In this document: piece by piece, positions 1 through 5,361 of the stretch
Numbering within the stretch: the stretch's first letter is position 1
Layout of the letters: each line of letters begins with the position of its first letter
Origin: Spirochaetaceae bacterium
Lineage (GTDB): Bacteria > Spirochaetota > Spirochaetia > Treponematales > Breznakiellaceae
Length of the DNA stretch: 9,432 nucleotides
Direction of reading: 5' to 3'
Assembly: GCA_031273985.1 (NCBI GenBank)
Contig: JAISQV010000235.1
Span: 1-9,432 of the forward strand
Program-made: the position numbers and the translations under genes
Notes under the pieces: model-generated
The model's input: the letters and a program-made list of their open reading frames with translations, nothing else
Database searches by the model: none
What the model was told of the DNA's origin: nothing

Positions 1-1001
1 CATGTATTTATTTTGGCGGCAATGTCCATCTCATCGGAGCGTCCGAGGTAGCCGCCGAGCCATGCGTAGCCGCCGCCGGGCGCGTACTTGTCTATGGTCG
101 CACGCACCGTGGAGCGCACGTATTCCTCGGTAACATTGTTGTAGTTTTCATCGGGGTAGAAATTGTACCCTCCCACGACGACCAGCTTGCCCTTGTGCTT
201 CTCCTTCACCGCGAGCAGATTGTTGCACTCCTGTGCGGGGTCCCAGTACTTTACGCCTATGTCTATATAGTCCTGCATCCAGTCCTCGCAGCGCCCGCAG
301 TTGTGGAGCTGGATGAGGATGTCCCGGTCATTGGCGGGCTTCGTTTGGCGGGCATAGATAGGCTTGAACAGCCTGCGGAATACATCGGTAGAGAAGAAAG
401 GATCCTTCTGGGCGGAGTTATCATCGCCAATGTAGGCAAGGTCCGGTTTGATGTACTCAAGGGTCTTCTCGTTGTAGGGATCGTAGAAAGTCTGCATCCA
501 GTCGAGGAGTTCCGCACATTCCTCAGGCTCTTCGATCAGGGCGCAGAGACATTCCTCAAAACCCATAAAACCCACGAGCGACTGGAACGTTCCGCCCGAG
601 AGCATACACATAACACCGGTAGTTTCCCTGTTGATATGTGCGGTAGCATCCTTGGCTATCTTTTCCCAGTCAAAGCTGTCCGCCGGCGCCACATCGGGCA
701 GTTTGAGAACTTCCCGCCACTTGGTAATATCCTTGAGAATGAAGGCGCCGGGTTTGGGGAGCCCCTGGAAATTGGTTTCCGCATTGGATACATAGGGAAC
801 CCCCCACATATCCTTCCACTCGGTAACGCCCGGCCCTCCGCTAAAGGGAAAGATGGGGGCCATGGCCCCCAGTACCGGGTGGTACTTGGTCGGTGTGCCC
901 GACGGCGGCCACATTCCCCCCATGGTAAAATTCGGAACATACTCGGGCATCTCGCCCCGGCCAAGCCTCAGGTAGTTTTCTTTGGGTGACAGCATTGCCA
1001 T
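1..1001 (-). CDS. URO-D superfamily protein, probable corrinoid-type methyltransferase (3' end cut by window)
   Basis: An uninterrupted frame of 333 codons runs from the ATG at 1001 off the left edge, so the C-terminus is missing. GGAGG at 1007-1011 lies 5 bases before this ATG. A second in-frame ATG at 995 is less well spaced. The protein resembles the uroporphyrinogen decarboxylase fold family, which includes heme-pathway HemE and the MtaA/MtbA/CmuA methyltransferases that move methyl groups between corrinoid proteins and thiols. Visible marks are IGDD at 191-194 and LHNCGRC at 232-238. The His-x-Cys pair (H233, C235) matches the zinc-ligand motif of the methyltransferase branch, and C238 is a further candidate ligand. 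The N-terminus lacks the arginine-rich start usual for HemE, so methyl transfer is favoured over heme synthesis. Substrate unknown. No corrinoid protein or other methyltransferase gene is visible nearby. Base composition is less G/C-rich than the neighbouring pgi. Confidence 0.85.
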   Translation of the reverse strand, partial: MAMLSPKENYLRLGRGEMPEYVPNFTMGGMWPPSGTPTKYHPVLGAMAPIFPFSGGPGVTEWKDMWGVPYVSNAETNFQGLPKPGAFILKDITKWREVLKLPDVAPADSFDWEKIAKDATAHINRETTGVMCMLSGGTFQSLVGFMGFEECLCALIEEPEECAELLDWMQTFYDPYNEKTLEYIKPDLAYIGDDNSAQKDPFFSTDVFRRLFKPIYARQTKPANDRDILIQLHNCGRCEDWMQDYIDIGVKYWDPAQECNNLLAVKEKHKGKLVVVGGYNFYPDENYNNVTEEYVRSTVRATIDKYAPGGGYAWLGGYLGRSDEMDIAAKINT

Positions 1002-1030
1002 TTTATCCTCCGCATGAATTAGCTGGGTTA

Positions 1031-1132
1031 TGTTCAAAATTCTGCTGCTTTGAACAAGCCCCGGAAAACTGTTCACAAGACAGTTTTTCTCTTGAGTCCG
1101 GGATGATTACAAATACAAGATCATCCCCCGGA
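1031..1132 (-). promoter_or_regulatory. Hairpin-rich 5' leader of the URO-D-family gene
   Basis: Three successive inverted repeats lie between the predicted transcription start and the ribosome binding site. HP1 is at 1097-1132: GGGATGAT (1100-1107) pairs with ATCATCCC (1120-1127), with TCC/GGA outside it after a two-base bulge. HP2 is at 1065-1087, with arms AAAACTGT and ACAGTTTT and a 7-base loop. HP3 is at 1031-1056, with perfect 8-base arms TGTTCAAA and TTTGAACA and a 10-base spacer. In the RNA a CCGGGG segment just after HP2 (near 1060-1065) could pair with the CCCGG of HP1's second arm, which would be an alternative fold. I recognise no known riboswitch class: there is no cobalamin-box sequence and no S-box pattern. 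HP3 could also be a protein-binding dyad. Confidence 0.45.
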
Positions 1133-1142
1133 TCAGTAATTC

Positions 1143-1172
1143 ATTATCCGGTGGTATTTCCGTTTTTGTCAA
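1143..1172 (-). promoter_or_regulatory. Sigma-70-type promoter of the URO-D-family gene
   Basis: On the minus strand a perfect -35 TTGACA (1172-1167) is followed by an 18-base spacer and a -10 GATAAT (1148-1143, 5 of 6 matches to TATAAT). Transcription would begin near 1136 and give a leader of about 135 bases before the ATG at 1001. An inverted repeat CCGGAT/ATCCGG (1128-1133 and 1146-1151) overlaps the -10 and the predicted start site, so it could be an operator. The promoter lies about 115 bases after the pgi stop, so this gene is probably transcribed independently of pgi. Confidence 0.7.
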
Positions 1173-1286
1173 ATGATTTTTTTCTCTCACTAAATTTTTT
1201 ATGACGGGCCACCGCAAGCCGCATCACTTTAGCTGTTGTTGGGAAAAATAGCCGGCGAAGGTGCTACATATTCGAGTGGGGCGGCC

Positions 1287-2870
1287 CTAAATCCCCAAAA
1301 GCGCGGCGTATGCGTCCAGGGCGGCGTCGCCGGAAACTCCCTGAAGGACCCTTTTGGTAAGAATCTTCCCCAACTGCACCCCTTCCTGATCGAAACTGTT
1401 GACGTTCCATACAAAGCCCTGAAACATGACCTTGTTCTCAAAATGGGCCAGCAGGGCCCCCAGGGCGGCGGGGCCGAGCCGCCTGCCGTAGATTAGGCTG
1501 GAAGGCCTTCCGCCGGGAAAGTCCCGGTTAAGGTTGGGGCCCTCCGCCCGCTGCCCCCTGGCAAAGGCGGCGATCTGGGCGGCAAGATTCGCCAGAAGCT
1601 TGGTCTGACTCGAGGAGCCTTCCACCTGCACATCGTCCCCCGCCTGGCTTTCCGTGAAGCCCAGAAACTGCAGGGGCACGATGTCCGTGCCCTGGTGGAG
1701 GAGCTGGTAGAAGGAGTGCTGGCCGTTGGTGCCGGGCTCGCCGAAGACCACGGGCCCCGTGACGTAACCCAGGGGGGCGCCGTCCCGGTTGACCCGCTTG
1801 CCGTTGGATTCCATGTCCAACTGCTGGAGGTGGGCGGGGAAGCGGGAAAGGGCCTGGCTGTAGGGCAGTATCGCCGTGTAGGGGTAGCGGAGAAAGTTTC
1901 GCTCCCATACTCCGATGAGAGCGTCCAGGAGGGCGGCGTTTTCGAGGAGCTCCGGGTTAAGGGCCAGGGCGTCGGCCTCGTGGGCCCCGGCGAGGAATTC
2001 CCGGAAGGTTTCCGGGCCGAAGGCCAGGGAGAGTATCACCCCGCCCACGGCGGAGCTTGCCGAGTAACGGCCGCCTATAAAATCATCGATGTAGAAGGAA
2101 TCGAGGTAGGCGGGGTTGTGGGCCAGGGGGCTGGTTTCACTGGTTACCGCCACAACATGCTTTGCCGGATCGAGGCCCGCGGCGCGGAGCTTCTCCTTGA
2201 CAAAGAGCTCATTGGCCAGAGTCTCCTGGGTGGTTCCGCTCTTGGAGACCAGTACGAAGAGGGTTTCCTCCAGGGGGAGCCGCGCCAGCACCGCCGATGC
2301 GTCGTCGGGGTCAACGTTGGAGATAAAGGCTGCCCGGAGTTGAGCGCGGCCCTCGGCGCGGGCCCAGTTTTCCAGGGCCAGGTACAGGGCCCGGGGGCCC
2401 AGGTCCGAGCCGCCTATGCCTATCTGGACGGCGGCGCTGAAGCGTTTGCCCGTGGCGCCCCGCAGGGTCCCCGCCCGGACCGCCCCGGCAAAGGCGGCCA
2501 CGCGATCCGTCTGCTCCCGGTAAAAGAGCCCCAGGTCCTTTCCCCCGTCGATCACGGCCTTTCCAAGCTGCCCCCGGAGGAGCTGGTGGAGCACCCTGCG
2601 GTTTTCGCCGGTGTTGATGATGGCGCCGTCCAGGAGAGCCTTGTACTTGCCTATGAGTTCCTGCTCTGCGGCGAGCTCCCGGAGCAGGGCAATAACCCGG
2701 TCGTCCAGGCTCTTGGCTGCCCAGGAATAGTTAAGGCCCCCTCCCTGGGGGACCAGGCATTTCCGAACCCGCTCCGCATCCAGGTTTTTCGCATAATTGA
2801 AACTGTAGTTTTCCGCCAGCGCGGCAAGTTTTCCGTATACGGCGGTCTTGTCAAAATCAAGGTAAGTCAC
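1287..2870 (-). CDS. pgi: Glucose-6-phosphate isomerase
   Basis: Cytosolic enzyme interconverting glucose 6-phosphate and fructose 6-phosphate in glycolysis and gluconeogenesis. From the GTG at 2870 the protein has 527 residues, close to the usual 530-550. Family marks appear in order: IGIGGSDLGP (150-159), VSKSGTTQET (208-217), the PGI signature DFIGGRYS (263-270), LDMESNGK (351-358), GTNGQHSFYQLLHQG (380-394) and the C-terminal signature around FDQEGVQLGK (493-502). By comparison with the rabbit enzyme, catalytic residues map to R268, E354, H385 and K502, all present. The signature normally reads GVE-x2-K; here it is GVQLGK. The start was chosen because a GGGGGG run lies about 5 bases before it and because the frame upstream reads as proline/glycine-rich filler. 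GTG at 2900 is an alternative without a clear ribosome site. It lies 128 bases downstream of argR with no obvious promoter between, so read-through from argR is possible. The gap contains a stem with 7-base arms CGGGTCC and GGACCCG (2928-2956). Confidence 0.96.
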   Translation of the reverse strand: MTYLDFDKTAVYGKLAALAENYSFNYAKNLDAERVRKCLVPQGGGLNYSWAAKSLDDRVIALLRELAAEQELIGKYKALLDGAIINTGENRRVLHQLLRGQLGKAVIDGGKDLGLFYREQTDRVAAFAGAVRAGTLRGATGKRFSAAVQIGIGGSDLGPRALYLALENWARAEGRAQLRAAFISNVDPDDASAVLARLPLEETLFVLVSKSGTTQETLANELFVKEKLRAAGLDPAKHVVAVTSETSPLAHNPAYLDSFYIDDFIGGRYSASSAVGGVILSLAFGPETFREFLAGAHEADALALNPELLENAALLDALIGVWERNFLRYPYTAILPYSQALSRFPAHLQQLDMESNGKRVNRDGAPLGYVTGPVVFGEPGTNGQHSFYQLLHQGTDIVPLQFLGFTESQAGDDVQVEGSSSQTKLLANLAAQIAAFARGQRAEGPNLNRDFPGGRPSSLIYGRRLGPAALGALLAHFENKVMFQGFVWNVNSFDQEGVQLGKILTKRVLQGVSGDAALDAYAALLGI

Positions 2871-2998
2871 TGGATCCCCCCGGGATGATTCAATTTCCAC
2901 GCCGGCAGCGGCGGGATACGGCGGAGCCGGGTCCGGGACACCGGGTTTTGGACCCGCGGCCCCGGATTCAGCACCTGAACAGGAAGCCTCACAGGCCC

Positions 2999-3472
2999 CT
3001 AATCTTCCAGTTCCGGAATACTTTCCTTCATGCAGGCCAGGAAGTCTTCCCCGGTAACGCCCTCCCTGAGGCAGACGAAGACGGTATTGTCCTTGCCGGC
3101 TACGGTACCCAGCACATCGTCCAGGCCCAGGTTGTCCACCGCCAGGGCCACGGAGTCCGAGTGGCCGGAGTAGGTCTTGATGACCACCATGTTGCCGGAC
3201 CACTCGATGGAGATGTATCCCCGCAGAAAATCGTGTATGTAGGTCCGTTCCGTTTCCTGCCGTTCCTCATCGCTGGGAAGCGTGTAGACGTAACCGTTCC
3301 GGCCATCGGAAATCTTGCCTACCTTGAGGAGCTTGAGGTCCCGTGAAAGGGTTGCCTGGGTTACCGGGTGGCCCTCCTGCTGCAAATGCCCCAGCAGGGC
3401 TTCCTGGGATCCAATCCGGTAGGTCTTTATCAGCTTGCGAACTGCCTTGAGCCGGGCGAGCCGTTCTTTCAT
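2999..3472 (-). CDS. argR: Arginine repressor ArgR
   Basis: Arginine-dependent hexameric DNA-binding regulator of arginine synthesis and catabolism genes; 157 residues, a normal family length. The N-terminal winged helix spans about residues 5-65, with the recognition segment TQATLSRDLKLL (38-49) including the conserved Ser43-Arg44. The C-terminal oligomerisation and arginine-binding domain spans about 75-155 and contains GTVAGKDNT (122-130). That segment aligns with the GT-x-AGDDT motif, whose acidic residues bind arginine in the E. coli protein. Here it has an extra Lys and Asp-Asn in place of Asp-Asp, so ligand affinity or specificity may differ. The ATG at 3472 has GGAG (complement at 3478-3481) 5 bases upstream; the longer open frame upstream runs through the operator and promoter and was not used. 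The gene is probably autoregulated through the palindrome at 3502-3525. Confidence 0.93.
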   Translation of the reverse strand: MKERLARLKAVRKLIKTYRIGSQEALLGHLQQEGHPVTQATLSRDLKLLKVGKISDGRNGYVYTLPSDEERQETERTYIHDFLRGYISIEWSGNMVVIKTYSGHSDSVALAVDNLGLDDVLGTVAGKDNTVFVCLREGVTGEDFLACMKESIPELED

Positions 3473-3501
3473 CGTGTCTCCGGGAGGGGAAGATTTGATC
3501 G

Positions 3502-3525
3502 TTTCCTGTATAAATATACAGGAAA
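3502..3525. promoter_or_regulatory. ARG-box-like operator of argR
   Basis: Perfect inverted repeat with 11-base arms TTTCCTGTATA and TATACAGGAAA separated by AA. It lies 30 to 53 bases before the argR ATG and covers the -10 element of the proposed promoter. Its core TGTATA-AA-TATACA resembles the A/T-centred 18-base ARG boxes bound by ArgR/AhrC proteins, so autorepression is the simplest reading. This is one box; no second tandem box was seen. The plus-strand MATE gene starts more than 350 bases away and is probably not controlled by it. Confidence 0.7.
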
Positions 3526-3542
3526 GTATGGCCCCTTTGCAA
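3513..3542 (-). promoter_or_regulatory. Promoter of argR
   Basis: Minus-strand -35 TTGCAA (3542-3537, 4 of 6 matches), an 18-base spacer, and -10 TATATT (3518-3513, 5 of 6). The -10 lies inside the argR palindrome, so repressor binding would directly block RNA polymerase. The predicted start is about 35 bases before the ATG. Confidence 0.55.
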
Positions 3543-3634
3543 GCAAGCGCAAAACCGATGCAAAATGACGAACCCAGGAATCTGTTTGGGCGCGGGGCAC
3601 CGGCATTTATTTTTTCCAAATCCTGAAATATCAT

Positions 3635-3785
3635 AAAATTCAAGTTTTTGGAGGAAAAAACAACCGCAAAGATACACAAAGGAAGGGAAAAGGATATATT
3701 CTGATTAAAACCTTTACTTTCCCTTTAGTCCATGGCGGGAAAGTGCTCTTTGTGTCCTTAGCGGTTAAAATTCTTCAAGTTTTGG
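3635..3785. repeat. Small inverted-repeat element between argR and the first MATE gene
   Basis: Outer arms at 3662-3681 and 3748-3766 pair as AACCGC/GCGGTT and ACACAAAG/CTTTGTGT with a short mismatched stretch between, so a 105-base unit is bounded by imperfect terminal inverted repeats. Inside lies a hairpin with ACTTTCCC (3716-3723) pairing with GGGAAAGT (3737-3744). Outside the unit two similar direct copies, AAAATTCAAGTTTTTGG (3635-3651) and a three-base-longer variant at 3767-3785, flank it. The right part (3711-3746) matches 6932-6967 at 32 of 36 positions. There is no coding capacity. It could be a MITE-like or REP-like element; no transposase is visible. Confidence 0.55.
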
Positions 3786-3817
3786 TAATTTGACAGCGCC
3801 TGAAAGCAAACGCCGAT

Positions 3818-3829
3818 GCCCTGCAGGGC
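3818..3829. repeat. Perfect 12-base palindrome upstream of the first MATE gene
   Basis: GCCCTGCAGGGC lies 11 bases before a TTGACA hexamer (3840-3845). The position would suit an operator or activator site for the MATE gene at 3880, but no regulator gene is adjacent and the sequence alone does not decide. Confidence 0.3.
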
Positions 3830-3839
3830 GGGGCTGCGG

Positions 3840-3871
3840 TTGACATAAGTTTCATTTTGGTTGTTTATGTT
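3840..3871 (+). promoter_or_regulatory. Possible promoter of the first MATE gene
   Basis: A perfect -35 TTGACA (3840-3845) is followed by A/T-rich sequence. The best -10 candidates are TATGTT (3866-3871, 4 of 6, with a long 20-base spacer) or GTTTAT (3863-3868, 17-base spacer, 3 of 6). If TATGTT is used, transcription would begin almost at the ATG at 3880. No Shine-Dalgarno sequence is visible before that ATG, so a leaderless message is possible. Confidence 0.4.
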
Positions 3872-3879
3872 CATTCACT

Positions 3880-5274
3880 ATGAGTAAGATAGAAAATAAC
3901 CTTTCCACAGGGAGTGTGCTGACCCGGTTGGTCGTGTTTGCCGTGCCCTTCCTGCTTTCGAACTTCGTCCAGTCCCTGTACAATGTGGCGGATATGCTGA
4001 TTGTGGGGAATTTTAGCGGTACCTACAGTATGTCGGGCGTGGTAATCGGGGGCCAGCTAACCATGATTCTGACCAATCTGGTGATGGGACTCTGCATAGG
4101 CGGTACCATGCTGATAGGTCAGTATCTGGGCGCCGGGGACCGGGCGGGGCTTTCCCGGATAACGGCGACCCTGATCACGCTGCTCGCCGTGACGGCCCTG
4201 ATCCTTACGGCGCTAATGCTGACCTTCAGGGACCTCATACTCCGGCTTATCAAAACACCGCCGGAATCCTACGCCGAGGCGCGGCGCTACCTTACGGTAA
4301 CGGTGTCGGGGATTCTCTTCATCTTTGGCTACAATGCCCTGAGCGCCATACTCCGGGGCATGGGAAACTCCAAACGCCCCTTTTACTTTGTGCTGGCCGC
4401 CTGTCTTACCAACATAGCGCTGGACCTGATCTTCGTGGCGGGTTTCCACTGGGACGCCTTCGGCGCGGCCCTGGCCACGGTGATTTCCCAGATGATCAGC
4501 ATGATGCTGTGCATCATCTACCTGAAACGGAACGATTTCCAGTTTGATTTCAAGCCCCGGTCCTGGAGGATCCACGGGGCCGAGGCGCGGCTCATCGTCC
4601 GCTTCGGGCTCCCCTCCTGCATACAGAACGGGGTAACGAGTTTTTCCTTTCTGTTTATTACGGCCATCGTGAATACCGTGGGCGGGGTCAGCGCCTCCGC
4701 CGCCGTGGGGGCCGCGGGGAAGCTCAACAGTTTCGCCTTCATGCCCACCCAGGCCATCAGCGCCTCGATCAGCGCCATGAGCGCCCAGAATTTCGGGGCC
4801 AACCGCGTAGACCGGGCCGCCCAGGCCTGCCGCATTGGGACGATCTTTGCCGTGGCCGTTACCTGGACCTTCTTTGTTGTGGTGCGGATCTTTCCGGCCC
4901 AAATGCTCGGCTTTTTTGGGGGCGACCCCGAGATGATAGGGAACGGGGTTACCTATCTTCGCAGCTTCAGTTTTGATTTTCTGGTGATTCCCTTCATCTT
5001 CTGCATCAACGGCCTCCTGATGGGCGGCGGGCACACCATGTTCACGCTGATCACCGGTATGCTCAGCGCTGTGCTGCTCCGGGCGCCGGCCTGTTACCTT
5101 TTTGGGGTGGTTCTGGATTGGGGCCTCTTCGGCGTCGGCATGGGCGCCCCCGTGGCCAGCGTGGGGACCCTGGCGGTCATGATCGTCTACCTGTCCACGG
5201 GAAAGTGGAAGCGCAACGCCGTGAGGAGAGGCGGCCCCGCGGTGGTCTCGCTGAAAGGGGAGTCTCCGCGCTAG
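3880..5274 (+). CDS. MATE-family multidrug/sodium antiporter (efflux pump)
   Basis: Inner-membrane exporter of 464 residues, a normal MATE length, expected to have 12 membrane helices in two similar halves and to export organic cations or other small molecules in exchange for Na+ or H+. The N-terminal lobe starts with SVLTRLVVFAVPFLLSNF (12-29), then ADMLIVGNFSG and GLCIGGTMLIGQYLGAGD. The second lobe contains AISASISAMSAQNFGANRVDRA, the counterpart of the conserved MATE segment. The tail is basic (KWKRNAVRRGG) and cytosolic. The first residues fit the family start, so the ATG at 3880 is preferred even though no Shine-Dalgarno sequence precedes it. The gene converges with the second MATE gene. 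Substrate unknown. Confidence 0.92.
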   Translation: MSKIENNLSTGSVLTRLVVFAVPFLLSNFVQSLYNVADMLIVGNFSGTYSMSGVVIGGQLTMILTNLVMGLCIGGTMLIGQYLGAGDRAGLSRITATLITLLAVTALILTALMLTFRDLILRLIKTPPESYAEARRYLTVTVSGILFIFGYNALSAILRGMGNSKRPFYFVLAACLTNIALDLIFVAGFHWDAFGAALATVISQMISMMLCIIYLKRNDFQFDFKPRSWRIHGAEARLIVRFGLPSCIQNGVTSFSFLFITAIVNTVGGVSASAAVGAAGKLNSFAFMPTQAISASISAMSAQNFGANRVDRAAQACRIGTIFAVAVTWTFFVVVRIFPAQMLGFFGGDPEMIGNGVTYLRSFSFDFLVIPFIFCINGLLMGGGHTMFTLITGMLSAVLLRAPACYLFGVVLDWGLFGVGMGAPVASVGTLAVMIVYLSTGKWKRNAVRRGGPAVVSLKGESPR

Positions 5275-5288
5275 CAAAGAAGGCAAGC

Positions 5289-5317
5289 ACTTTCCCCTTA
5301 CTGGTGCAGGGGAAAGT
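5289..5317. repeat. Intergenic hairpin between convergent MATE genes
   Basis: Perfect 9-base arms ACTTTCCCC and GGGGAAAGT around an 11-base loop. It sits alone in the 87-base gap between two converging stop codons, where a two-way terminator would be expected, but neither strand has a U-run after the stem. Its arms and its 29-base span match hairpins at 3716-3744 and 6937-6965 and nearly match 7763-7790. Confidence 0.6.
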
Positions 5318-5361
5318 ACAGGCGCAACAGGATGAAGCTTAAGCGCGGCGGCGGACCCTTC

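Noticed and set aside
195..989. Plus-strand open frame of 264 codons at the left end
   Set aside because: It is antisense to the URO-D-family gene, whose reading frame has clear family motifs and a good ribosome site.
1201..1286. Intrinsic terminator after pgi
   Set aside because: Only a 4-bp TAGC/GCTA stem before a T-run was found near 1245-1270, which is too weak to call.
1695..2888. Plus-strand open frame of 397 codons opposite pgi
   Set aside because: It is the antisense shadow of a clearly conserved enzyme and shows no family motif of its own.
2871..3203. Extension of pgi upstream of the GTG at 2870
   Set aside because: The added residues are low-complexity and overlap argR in another frame; 527 residues already match the family length.
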